Source: JAABRU01 sp050180235 (GTDB taxonomy: Bacteria; Desulfobacterota; Desulfobacteria; Desulfobacterales; Desulfococcaceae). From it: a stretch of DNA of 24,674 nucleotides. The notes below the pieces were generated by a model. The model saw only the letters and a program-made list of their open reading frames with translations, searched no databases and was not told the origin of the DNA. The stretch covers positions 1-24,674 of the forward strand of contig JBFXEJ010000100.1 of NCBI GenBank assembly GCA_050180235.1, in the 5' to 3' direction. The translations under genes were made by a program, and so were the position numbers. This document shows, in pieces, positions 1 to 7,688 of the stretch. Position 1 is the first letter of the stretch; every line of letters begins with the position of its first letter.

Positions 1-15
1 TTCTGTCACTGTCAG

Positions 16-117
16 GTTTTCAAAGATCAGTCAGTCCGCTCTCCGCAGACCACATTCACAAATCCCCCCTCACTCAGGGAACCCGCAACTTATATACCAC
101 CACAAAAAATATGTCAA
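16..117 (-). promoter_or_regulatory. Strong promoter and boxA-like leader reading out of the left edge (probable rRNA operon)
   Basis: On the minus strand TTGACA (112-117) and TATAAG (89-94) are separated by 17 bp, with A-rich sequence upstream. The initial transcript is G-rich. About 60 nt downstream lies TGATCTTTGAAAAC (16-29), which resembles the boxA antitermination element of rRNA leaders. Seen: the promoter boxes and the motif. Inference: a 16S rRNA gene begins just left of position 1. The rRNA itself is outside the window, so another highly expressed leader remains possible. Confidence 0.5.
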
Positions 118-164
118 GATGTTTTTTCGTCTTTCATGCAGTTTTTTTTATTTTGCCACCGGTC

Positions 165-190
165 AAAAAAAATACCGGCAAAACTGCCGG
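165..190 (-). terminator. Rho-independent terminator
   Basis: Read on the minus strand, CCGGCA-GTTT-TGCCGG forms a 6-bp GC-rich stem with a 4-nt loop (175-190), followed by a T-rich tract (165-174). It lies about 35 nt downstream of the promoter at 223-251 and upstream of the leftward promoter at 112-117, so it would end any transcript from the first before it reached the second. Confidence 0.7.
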
Positions 191-222
191 ATCAAAATAA
201 TGCTCCGTGAAAGATGTGCGGA

Positions 223-251
223 TATATACAGGCTGTTTCTGTTTATGTCAA
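223..251 (-). promoter_or_regulatory. Sigma70-type promoter with A/T-rich upstream region
   Basis: On the minus strand a perfect TTGACA (246-251) is followed after exactly 17 bp by TATATA (223-228). The sequence upstream of the -35 is runs of A and T, like an UP element. No coding sequence lies between it and the terminator at 165-190, so its product would be a transcript of roughly 50 nt unless the terminator is read through. Confidence 0.55.
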
Positions 252-414
252 CAAATTTTTTTTGAAATGTCAAAATAAATTTGCTGAATTAAAAACGCAC
301 AAATTCCTGTAAAAAACGGGGCTGTTTTCGGCATAAGCAGAAACCTGTTCTGCGAAACCATGCCTGAAGACACCGCTTATTTTCTGAAAGACCGGAAAGA
401 AAATACACCTTTCT

Positions 415-466
415 CAAAAAAACAAAACCCGCTTTGTCCTGAATGCAGAAATTCAGGCAAAACGGG
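415..466 (-). terminator. Rho-independent terminator of the rny-tyrS operon
   Basis: Read on the minus strand, the stem runs from CCCG (463-466) through TTTTG and CCTGAAT, pairs with ATTCAGG, (A bulge) CAAAG and CGGG (to 428), and is followed by TTTTGTTTTTTT (415-427). It begins about 45 nt after the tyrS stop codon. The long stem and uridine tract make this a clear intrinsic terminator. Confidence 0.85.
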
Positions 467-512
467 CTGAGTAAATACAGAAGACCTGCCAAAAAGTCAA
501 GACTTTTATCTG

Positions 513-1802
513 CTATGCACTGAATTTTAATTTGTGATAGCGTTTTTTTCCGGCCCGAAGCAGTATCTCTGATTCCGGAATATCCGTATCCTTCACCATA
601 TTATCCGGTGAAGTGACACGCTCTCCATTAATATAGGCTCCACCCTGGGCAATCAGTCTTCTGGCTTCCCCGCCGGAACCGACAAGCCCGGCCATAAAAA
701 AAAGTTTGAAAGCCGGTATTCCTTCCTGAAAAACAGCCCGGTCTACTGCGGATGTCGGAACCAGAACTTCCCCGTCCTGTGTTTGTCCTCTGGGTATGGT
801 GCTGGAAGGCAGAATCGTTTCCGGAATCTGCCGGGAACCGAACATGCCTGATGCGGCATCATATGCCTTTACCGCCTCCTCTTTTCCGTGAGCCAGTGCA
901 GTTGCCTCAAATGCAAGCACTGATTTGGCAGCATTCAGATCAGATCCTTCCAATGATTCGGCAGCACGGATTTCTTCCACAGGCAGAAAGGTGAAAAGCA
1001 GAAGAAACCGGCAGACATCCCGGTCATCGGTGTTGATCCAGAACTGATAATAATCGTAGGGCTGAGTCCTTTCCGGATCCAGCCAGACCGCACCCTTATG
1101 GGTCTTTCCCATTTTGATGCCGCTGCTTGTGGTGATAAGCGGAAAGGTGATCCCGAAAGCGCTTTTCTGACTGCTTTTCCGTATCAGATCTATACCGGCC
1201 ACAATATTTCCCCACTGGTCGCTTCCGCCCATCTGCAGCAGACAGTCATAGCGCCCGCTTAATTCAAGAAAGTCATATGCCTGCAGAATCATATAATTGA
1301 ATTCTATAAAATTCAGACCCTCTTCGGAATCAATGCGCATACGGTAGCTTTCAGCTTTGATCATACGGTTGACACTGAAGTGACGGCCTATATCCCGCAG
1401 CATGGGAATATATCTCAGTTCAGTCAGCCAGTCCGCATTATTGAGTATCAGGGCTTTTTCTTCTCTGAAATCAATGAAGCGGGCAAGCTGTTTTTTAATC
1501 CCCCTGACATTTTCAGCCACAATTTCCTCTGTAAGAAGCTGCCTCATCTCTGTCTTGCCGCTGGGATCACCCACCAGTCCTGTACCCCCGCCAACCAGAG
1601 CAATGGGACAGTGGCCGTGTCTCTGCATATGGGCCAGGGCCATGATGGGCACAAGACTCCCCACATGCAGGCTTGAGGCAGTTGGATCAAATCCGATATA
1701 ACATCTCTGTTTTTTTTTCGCGAGATATTCCCTCAGTTCCTGATCATGGGTGGTCTGCTCAACAAATCCCCTCTCCTGAAGCGTATCCAAAACATTCTTC
1801 AT
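513..1802 (-). CDS. tyrS: Tyrosyl-tRNA synthetase
   Basis: Class I aminoacyl-tRNA synthetase that joins tyrosine to tRNA-Tyr in the cytoplasm. The N-terminal catalytic domain shows the HIGH-type signature as SLHVGS near residue 45 and the KMSKS-type loop as KMGKT near residue 230. An S4 RNA-binding domain closes the protein (RRLIAQGGAYINGERV). The ATG at 1802 gives 429 residues, normal for the family. It is preferred over an in-frame TTG at 1832 because GAGGA sits about 8 nt upstream and because the TTG start would lie inside rny. The start follows the rny stop by 10 nt, so the two genes are co-transcribed. The gene ends in TAG and is followed by a strong terminator. Confidence 0.97.
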   Translation of the reverse strand: MKNVLDTLQERGFVEQTTHDQELREYLAKKKQRCYIGFDPTASSLHVGSLVPIMALAHMQRHGHCPIALVGGGTGLVGDPSGKTEMRQLLTEEIVAENVRGIKKQLARFIDFREEKALILNNADWLTELRYIPMLRDIGRHFSVNRMIKAESYRMRIDSEEGLNFIEFNYMILQAYDFLELSGRYDCLLQMGGSDQWGNIVAGIDLIRKSSQKSAFGITFPLITTSSGIKMGKTHKGAVWLDPERTQPYDYYQFWINTDDRDVCRFLLLFTFLPVEEIRAAESLEGSDLNAAKSVLAFEATALAHGKEEAVKAYDAASGMFGSRQIPETILPSSTIPRGQTQDGEVLVPTSAVDRAVFQEGIPAFKLFFMAGLVGSGGEARRLIAQGGAYINGERVTSPDNMVKDTDIPESEILLRAGKKRYHKLKFSA

Positions 1803-1812
1803 CTGACATTCC

Positions 1813-3375
1813 TCATTTGTTTGCATATTCAACCGCTCTTGTTTCGCGAATCACCATTACCTTGATCTGACCGGGAAAGGTGAGCGATTCTTCAATCTTT
1901 TTAACTATGTCCTTACTGATCAGTATGGTTTCCTCATCTGAAACCATACTGCTTTCCACAATCACCCGGATTTCCCTGCCGGCCTGAATGGCATAGGAAT
2001 TGACAACCCCGCGGAAGGAATTCGCTATTTTTTCCAAATCTTCGAGCCGTTTAATATAATTCTCCAAAAGTTCTTTCCGGGCTCCGGGACGGGCTCCGGA
2101 CAGACTGTCAGCCGCCTGTACCAGCAGTGCATAAACCGATGCCGGAGGAATATCCTCATGGTGAGCTGCTATGGCATGAACAACAGCAGCGGCTTCACTG
2201 AATTTTTTCGCCAGTCTGGATCCGATCAGGGCATGGGGTCCCTCCACCTCATGATCAATGGCTTTTCCTATATCGTGAAGCAGCCCCATACGCCTTGCCA
2301 TTTTCTGATTCAGCCCGAGTTCTGTGGCCATAATTCCGCACAGAAAGCCCACCTCAACCGAATGCTGAAGGACATTCTGCGCATAACTGGTACGGAATTT
2401 CAACTGTCCCACATATTTGATCAGTTCGGGATGAATGCCGTGAACACCCAGATCAAAGGCTGCCTGTTCCCCGGCTTCCTTTATGGCTGTATCCACTTCG
2501 CGGCCCACTTTTTTTACAATATCTTCTATCCGTGCGGGATGGATCCGGCCGTCTGAAATCAGACGCATCAGGGAAATCCGGGCAACCTCCCGGCGGACAG
2601 GATTGAATCCCGACAGAATAACAGCCTCAGGTGTGTCATCAATAATCAGGTCTATTCCTGTTGCTGCTTCAAGTGCCCGGATATTCCGGCCCTCCCTGCC
2701 GATGATGCGCCCTTTCATTTCATCATTGGGAAGCTGCACAACCGAAACCGTTCTCTCAGCCACAAAATCACCGGCATAGCGCTGTATGGCAGTGGCAATG
2801 ATTTTTTTGGCTTTTTTGTCAGCCTCCTCCTTTGCTTCGTTTTCAATCTTCTTGATCAGTTTTGCCGCCTCATATCTGGCCTCATTCTCCATTGCCCTGA
2901 TCAGAAGTTCCTTTGCCTGTTCTGTGGTCAGTCCGGAAATTTTTTCGAGCTGTTTTTTCTGTTCATCTATCAGCTCTTTGTATTTCTGCTCGCTTTGCCC
3001 AATCTCCTCCTCTCTCTTCTGAACCTGTTTTTCCACTGTGGCAATCTCCTGCTCCCTTTGCGCCACCTGTTCATTTTTGCGGTCAAGATTCTCCTCTTTA
3101 TGGTTCAGCCGTTTTTCCAGTTTCTTGAGTTCCGCCCTGGTTTCCATTGTCTCTGCATCAAAGTCACTCTTCATCTTGAAGAGTTTGTCCTTTGCTTCCA
3201 GCTGGGCCTCTTTTAACAGTGTTTCCGCCTGCCGGGCTGCATTTTCCACTATCCGACCCGCCTCAATCCCGGCAGATTCCAGCTTCTGTGAGGCAAATTT
3301 CCCTTTAAACCAGCAGGCAGCCGCAAATCCGACGACGATTCCGATGATGCCTATCAGCAAACTGTATCCGTTCAT
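1813..3375 (-). CDS. rny: Ribonuclease Y
   Basis: Membrane-anchored endoribonuclease that starts mRNA decay. The 520 residues show the full family order: one N-terminal membrane helix (residues 4-24), a long charged coiled coil (about 25-200), a KH domain with GRIIGREGRNIRALE, and an HD phosphohydrolase domain with LLHDIGKAIDHE and AIAAHHEDI, whose His and Asp residues bind the catalytic metal. The ATG follows GGGAGA at a normal distance. It heads a two-gene unit with tyrS. No convincing promoter is visible directly upstream, and a terminator-like hairpin lies about 220 nt before the start. Confidence 0.97.
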   Translation of the reverse strand: MNGYSLLIGIIGIVVGFAAACWFKGKFASQKLESAGIEAGRIVENAARQAETLLKEAQLEAKDKLFKMKSDFDAETMETRAELKKLEKRLNHKEENLDRKNEQVAQREQEIATVEKQVQKREEEIGQSEQKYKELIDEQKKQLEKISGLTTEQAKELLIRAMENEARYEAAKLIKKIENEAKEEADKKAKKIIATAIQRYAGDFVAERTVSVVQLPNDEMKGRIIGREGRNIRALEAATGIDLIIDDTPEAVILSGFNPVRREVARISLMRLISDGRIHPARIEDIVKKVGREVDTAIKEAGEQAAFDLGVHGIHPELIKYVGQLKFRTSYAQNVLQHSVEVGFLCGIMATELGLNQKMARRMGLLHDIGKAIDHEVEGPHALIGSRLAKKFSEAAAVVHAIAAHHEDIPPASVYALLVQAADSLSGARPGARKELLENYIKRLEDLEKIANSFRGVVNSYAIQAGREIRVIVESSMVSDEETILISKDIVKKIEESLTFPGQIKVMVIRETRAVEYANK

Positions 3376-3595
3376 TTACTTTCTCCCTGATTCATTATTA
3401 CTCCCATTTCATCAGATATACCGCGTCGCAGCATTTCTTTTCATTTTTAAAGAACAGTTGACATCGCCTGAAACTCAGCAAAATGTGCAATGCGGCAACC
3501 GGCAGAAATATCATTGTCCGCTGACGGCCCCGGACGTCTGCTCCGAAGGAATTCTCTCATAAATTCCACAGGAAGCTTCTCATTGTATATTTCTC

Positions 3596-3649
3596 AAAAA
3601 AACCGCAGTAAAACAAGACAAATTTCAGAATTCAGACCGATTCTGCGGT
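3596..3649 (-). terminator. Terminator-like hairpin upstream of rny
   Basis: On the minus strand ACCGCAG (3643-3649) and CTGCGGT (3602-3608) can pair around a 34-nt loop and are followed by a run of seven T (3596-3602). The loop is long, so the structure is weaker than the tyrS or atpC terminators. It would separate rny from any transcription coming out of the repeat region. Confidence 0.4.
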
Positions 3650-3904
3650 AAAGCAACTGTAACTGTGCCTGTGCGGCGGGTGTCAAATGATTTTATGGGA
3701 AAAAAGGTATGCTGAAAATGAATACTGCCGAGATTTTTTCAAATCGGCTGTGGAATGGCATGAATTATTTGAGATAACTGATTTTTCAGACTCAGTTCCA
3801 TAATACGCACTGCCTGAACCTGAAACACTTTCGGAAGCAGAGATATCTGCTTCTCCCGGATATATTTTCTTTGTGAAAGATTCATCCGGATTATCTGCGT
3901 ATTA

Positions 3905-4014
3905 TCACATAACTGATGTCAGGAAACCTTTTCAGAAAAATCAGGAAATTACTCTCTCCTTCGTCATACCGGCGTTCTCCGGCATTACGATACTGCGCAA
4001 CATCAGTCACATAA
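3905..4014. mobile_element. Degenerate MITE-like element with 8-bp target duplication (copy 2)
   Basis: The element (about 3913-4006) starts CTGATGT and ends ACATCAG, matching terminal inverted repeats. It is flanked on both sides by the direct repeat TCACATAA (3905-3912 and 4007-4014), as expected of a target-site duplication. It contains GTCATACCGGCG and a partner CCGGCATTAC, a diverged form of the common GTCATTCCGGC intergenic hairpin. It carries no coding sequence, so it would need a transposase in trans. The same ends occur in the element at 15483-15617. Confidence 0.6.
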
Positions 4015-5169
4015 TATAAAAATCCGGAATCCTCCCAGACAGAGACCTGAAATTCCTTCCGACAGGGATGAAAAACACACAGGATATCCCTTTACAAAAA
4101 AACCGGGACTTGTGCAGATTGACTTTGACTTTTCTGAATTTATTATGTGTGCTAATTTTTATAAACAATAAACTCAATATGTTATCAACTGCATAATTCC
4201 TGAAAACATGACATCCCGTCAGCACATGTTTTCGATCCCGTCCGCACAGTGCATCCAAGTCCATATGCATCTGTGACAAAAATCCCCCGCACTGTGCCGT
4301 GTTGGCAGGTCTTTGAACCATGTTTCCATGGCGGTTACCTTGGTAGTTTCTTCAGGCTTTTCTGTTATCGTAACAGAACATGCACACCAAAACCAGGGAA
4401 GGTTCCTTTATTTTATAATGTTGGATCAAAGCACAACTTCCAATCACGAACACGGCAGGGGAATTCTGCAAAACAGGAGATCAGCTTCTGAAAGACACAT
4501 TCCGGGAATCTGATCTTTTTATTACAGTTTTCTCATCAGTCTTTCTGTATCCTGGTGAAAAAAAACAACTGTTCTTCAACATAAGTGCTTATACAGCACC
4601 ATCAGCCGTCCCATTTTTCATAAAAAGGAAACACCCGTAAACAAATAAACAGTGCATCAAAATATTATGGAACATCGCTTTATTGAATAATGAACAGCCA
4701 TGTCTTCCTTCCAAGTCGGCAAACACAAATATATCCTTACCTAGGTCATCAATCAATTATGGTCTCTTCCGGTCTGTACAACCGACCGCGGGAGACTGCA
4801 TGCAGAAGAACCGGTGCAATCCATCCGGCCCATTCAGTTATCTAAATAAAAAAGCCTTGTTCAGACGATTTGTATCTCATTTTCAGTTCAGCTTTTTCAC
4901 AAAACGGATTATATAAATTATTATCCGTTGTTCTCCTTATACACGTTACAGACAATATAATCTTTCATCTGAAATAAAGTCAAGATATTTTACATATTCT
5001 GTCATCATTCCCTGTTTCTTTGACACGGAACACACATTTACCCGGTCAATATCGGATTTATCTTTATACTGATTCGGGAATCAGGGTATATCCCACTGGT
5101 AGCGGGTCAAAACGGCTGATGATCCGGAAAAAACTCTCCCTCCGGTTATCAGTTTTTCCTCAGTTCCGT

Positions 5170-5212
5170 GTGTGCAAAAAACCGCTCCGCTTAATTTTTG
5201 CACTCCTCCGGA
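5170..5212 (+). repeat. 43-bp intergenic repeat, copy A
   Basis: Begins GTGTGCAAAAAACC and ends GCACTCCTCCGGA. It is a perfect match to the reverse complement of copy C (5538-5580) and differs at 4 of 43 positions from copy B (5309-5351). Similarity continues upstream as a shared TCAGTTTTTCC-type segment, so the full repeat unit is longer than 43 bp. Confidence 0.8.
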
Positions 5213-5229
5213 GTTGCATTCCGCATTAT

Positions 5230-5278
5230 ATAAAATCAACGGAGAATTGGTATAATGCCAATTCTCCGTTGATTTTAT
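5230..5278. repeat. Perfect 21-bp inverted repeat (palindrome)
   Basis: The arms 5230-5250 and 5258-5278 are exact reverse complements (starting ATAAAATCAACGG) around the 7-nt loop TATAATG. It lies between repeat copies A and B. Half-arms with the same GGTATAATACCAATTCTCC core recur near 5366-5390, 5480-5520 and 5618-5635, so it is part of a dispersed family and not a single terminator. Confidence 0.85.
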
Positions 5279-5308
5279 GCAATACCGTCAGTTTTTCCGC
5301 TGTTGAGC

Positions 5309-5351
5309 GTGTGCAGAAAACCGCTCCGCCCAGTTTTTGCACTCCTCCGGA
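5309..5351 (+). repeat. 43-bp intergenic repeat, copy B
   Basis: Same length and orientation as copy A with four substitutions (one in the A-run, three in the centre). It is followed by one arm of the palindrome family (TATAATACCAATTCTCC), repeating the order seen after copy A. Confidence 0.75.
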
Positions 5352-5412
5352 TTTGTATTCCGGATTGTATAATACCAATTCTCCATTGAAAATATACTTA
5401 TAATTCGGTTTC

Positions 5413-5455
5413 CCACAGAGGACACAGAGAGAAAAAACCACAGAGAACACAGAGG
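5413..5455. repeat. CACAGAG short repeats
   Basis: Two copies of CCACAGAG-GA/AA-CACAGAG (5413-5429 and 5438-5455) are separated by 8 nt of mostly A. This CACAGAG-type pair is a known short dispersed intergenic repeat in environmental proteobacterial genomes. It explains the apparent FSLCVLCG-type peptides in this stretch, which are not genes. Confidence 0.6.
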
Positions 5456-5537
5456 AAGCAACTCACCTTATTATATAAATTCAATAGCGAATTGGTATAA
5501 TACCGATTCTCCATTGACTTGATACATCTGCATCTGA

Positions 5538-5580
5538 TCCGGAGGAGTGCAAAAATTAAGCGGAGCGGTTTTTTGCACAC
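5538..5580 (-). repeat. 43-bp intergenic repeat, copy C (inverted)
   Basis: Exact reverse complement of copy A, 325 bp away, so A and C make a large perfect inverted repeat. On its 5' side lie imperfect palindrome arms (5480-5520), mirroring the order in copies A and B. Confidence 0.8.
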
Positions 5581-5693
5581 CCGGAGCTGCGGGAAAACTG
5601 ACAGTATTGGATCAAATCAATAGCGAATCGGTATAAGCGGTTCACCGGACGGTATCCGGAGCAGATTTTTCACTTTCCCGCAGATTCATCCTG

Positions 5694-5730
5694 AAAAAAA
5701 AAGGGCAAATCCTTACGGATTCACCCTTTT
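5694..5730 (-). terminator. Rho-independent terminator of the atp operon
   Basis: On the minus strand GGGTGAATCC-GTAA-GGATTTGCCC forms a 10-bp stem (two G-U pairs) with a tetraloop, followed by nine T (5694-5702). It lies about 60 nt beyond the atpC stop codon and marks the end of the ATP synthase transcript. Confidence 0.9.
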
Positions 5731-5785
5731 CAGACATCTGCTTTTAAGTACCCGCGGGAAAATGTGCGGCTACCGGCTCAATGAA

Positions 5786-6205
5786 TTATACACCTTTGGC
5801 ATCCAAAAGTTTGATGCGGTGCAAAGCCCGTTCAAGGGCAGCCCTCGCTCTTGCATAGTCAATATTCTCTTTCTGTCTCGCTTCTTCCATACGCTGCTGC
5901 GCACGTTTCAGAGCAGATTTTGCACGCTCAATGTCAATGTCGGCTCTTTTTTCCGCTGATTCTGCCAGAATCGTCACCTTATCCGGCAGAACTTCGGCAA
6001 AACCGCCGCTGACAAAGACCTGCTGCTCTGCCCCACTGCTGTCTGTATAGCGGACAGTGCCCACCTTTAGTGTCGTCAGAAACGGTGTATGACCCACAAG
6101 AACACCGAATTCACCGAGTGTTCCCGGTGCAACGACAATCCGGACATCCTCGCTCACGACAGCCCTGCGCGGGGTCACAACTTCCAGTCTGATATTTTCA
6201 GCCAT
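5786..6205 (-). CDS. atpC: ATP synthase F1 subunit epsilon
   Basis: Subunit of the rotary central stalk, and an inhibitor of wasteful ATP hydrolysis. The 139 residues show the N-terminal beta-sandwich domain (about 1-85, with the typical PGTLGEFGVLVGHTPFLT stretch) and a C-terminal helical pair rich in Arg, Ala and Glu (about 90-135). It is the last gene of the operon, starting 25 nt after atpD behind an AAGGGG ribosome site and ending shortly before a strong terminator. Confidence 0.97.
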   Translation of the reverse strand: MAENIRLEVVTPRRAVVSEDVRIVVAPGTLGEFGVLVGHTPFLTTLKVGTVRYTDSSGAEQQVFVSGGFAEVLPDKVTILAESAEKRADIDIERAKSALKRAQQRMEEARQKENIDYARARAALERALHRIKLLDAKGV

Positions 6206-6230
6206 ATAATTAACCCCTTAAACGCTGCTG

Positions 6231-7646
6231 TTATGCCGCAGCCATCTTTTTGGCCTTCGCCAGGACTTCCTCAATGCCGCCGACCATATAGAAAGCCTGT
6301 TCCGGAATATCATCATGCTTGCCTTCAACGATTTCCCTGAACCCTCTGATGGTATCCTCAATTTTTACATATTTGCCCGGGGTTCCGGTAAAGGTTTCCG
6401 CAACATGGAAAGGCTGGGAAAGGAATCTCTGCATTTTGCGAGCGCGCTGAACAGTCAGTTTGTCCTCATCCGAGAGTTCCTCAATACCCAGAATGGCAAT
6501 GATGTCCTGCAGTTCCTTGTATTTCTGGAGGGTTCTCTGCACCTGGCGGGCAACTATATAATGATCCTCTCCGATATAGTTGGCATCCAGAATTCTGGAG
6601 GTGGAATCCAGAGGATCCACAGCGGGATAAATGCCCAGTTCCGCTATCTGCCGGGAAAGAACCACTGTTCCGTCCAGATGCGCAAATGTGGTGGCAGGAG
6701 CGGGGTCTGTCAGATCGTCCGCAGGCACGTAAACACACTGCACAGCGGTAATGGAACCTTTGTCTGTGGAGGTGATGCGTTCCTGAAGTGCGCCCAGGTC
6801 AACAGCCAGAGTGGGCTGATAACCGACAGCCGAAGGCATACGGCCAAGAAGAGCTGAAACTTCGGAACCGGCCTGGGTGAAACGGAAGATGTTGTCAATG
6901 AAAATAAGCACATCCTGGCCTTCCACGTCACGGTAATACTCGGCAGCCGTCAGAGCGGAAAGCGCAACACGGGCGCGGGCTCCGGGCGGTTCGGTCATCT
7001 GTCCGTAAATCAGGGCAGCTTTGGGCAGAACCCCGGATTCCTTCATTTCATGATACAGGTCGTTTCCCTCACGGGTACGCTCGCCCACACCCGCAAACAC
7101 AGAAATACCTCCGTGCTGCATGGCGATATTGTGAACCATTTCCATCATGATAACAGTCTTGCCGACACCGGCTCCTCCGAACATCCCCATTTTGCCGCCG
7201 CGGGGGAAGGGAACCAGCAGGTCAATAACTTTGACCCCGGTTTCCAGAACGCGCACCGTGGTATCCTGTTCCGTAAATGCAGGCGCAGGACGGTGAATCG
7301 GCATCATTTTTTCCTGACTGACCGGACCCAGACCGTCCACGGGACGGCCCACAACATTGAGAACCCGTCCCAGACCGGCTGCACCCACAGGCATCATGAT
7401 GGGTTTGCCCGTGTCTTTGACCGGCATACCGCGAACCAGACCGTCAGTTACGTCCATGGCGATGGTGCGGACAACATTATCTCCGAGATGCTGGGCGACT
7501 TCCACAACCAGATTGTCTGCCTCATCATTGATAGCGGGGTTGGTAATCAGAAGAGCGGTAAGAATTGTGGGAAGTTTGCCCTGCTCAAACTCCACGTCAA
7601 CGACAGGTCCTATGACCTGCGTAATTCTGCCAATATTTACTCCCAT
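6231..7646 (-). CDS. atpD: ATP synthase F1 subunit beta
   Basis: Catalytic subunit of F1; three copies per complex make ATP from ADP and phosphate. The 471 residues carry the Walker A loop GGAGVGKT at 157-164, GERTREG with the catalytic glutamate near 187, the Walker B region VLIFIDNIFRF, and near the C-terminus EELSDED, a variant of the DELSEED loop that contacts the stalk. A strong GGGAGG ribosome site lies 7 nt before the ATG. Length and motifs are typical; nothing suggests a sodium-specific or alternative (N-type) enzyme in this subunit. Confidence 0.99.
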   Translation of the reverse strand: MGVNIGRITQVIGPVVDVEFEQGKLPTILTALLITNPAINDEADNLVVEVAQHLGDNVVRTIAMDVTDGLVRGMPVKDTGKPIMMPVGAAGLGRVLNVVGRPVDGLGPVSQEKMMPIHRPAPAFTEQDTTVRVLETGVKVIDLLVPFPRGGKMGMFGGAGVGKTVIMMEMVHNIAMQHGGISVFAGVGERTREGNDLYHEMKESGVLPKAALIYGQMTEPPGARARVALSALTAAEYYRDVEGQDVLIFIDNIFRFTQAGSEVSALLGRMPSAVGYQPTLAVDLGALQERITSTDKGSITAVQCVYVPADDLTDPAPATTFAHLDGTVVLSRQIAELGIYPAVDPLDSTSRILDANYIGEDHYIVARQVQRTLQKYKELQDIIAILGIEELSDEDKLTVQRARKMQRFLSQPFHVAETFTGTPGKYVKIEDTIRGFREIVEGKHDDIPEQAFYMVGGIEEVLAKAKKMAAA

Positions 7647-7688
7647 TTATAAACCTCCCTAAACTGTTTTTTCAATACTGTCATTATC

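Larger units (their letters stand above)
3376..5785. other. 2.4 kb gene-free, repeat-rich intergenic region
   Basis: No reading frame here has a plausible start, family resemblance or codon pattern. The candidates (for example 4007-4321 minus, 4683-4916 plus, 5020-5403 plus) look like random translations and cross repeats. Recognisable contents are a terminator-like hairpin (3596-3649), a MITE-like element (3905-4014), three copies of a 43-bp repeat and a perfect palindrome (5170-5580), CACAGAG repeats (5413-5455) and the atp terminator (5694-5730). Two further unexplained dyads are TTCTGTTA-TCG-TAACAGAA (4360-4378) and a two-step stem at 4762-4796 (GTCTC/GAGAC around CGGT/ACCG). About 4400-5100 holds nothing else I can name. 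Confidence 0.7.

Noticed and set aside
289..492. 67-residue minus-strand frame after tyrS
   Set aside because: It lies over the tyrS terminator and shows no coding character.
4007..4321. 104-residue minus-strand frame in the repeat region
   Set aside because: No ribosome site, no recognisable features, overlaps the edge of a MITE-like element.
5020..5403. 127-residue plus-strand frame
   Set aside because: Runs through two copies of the 43-bp repeat and the palindrome; the peptide repeats follow the DNA repeats.
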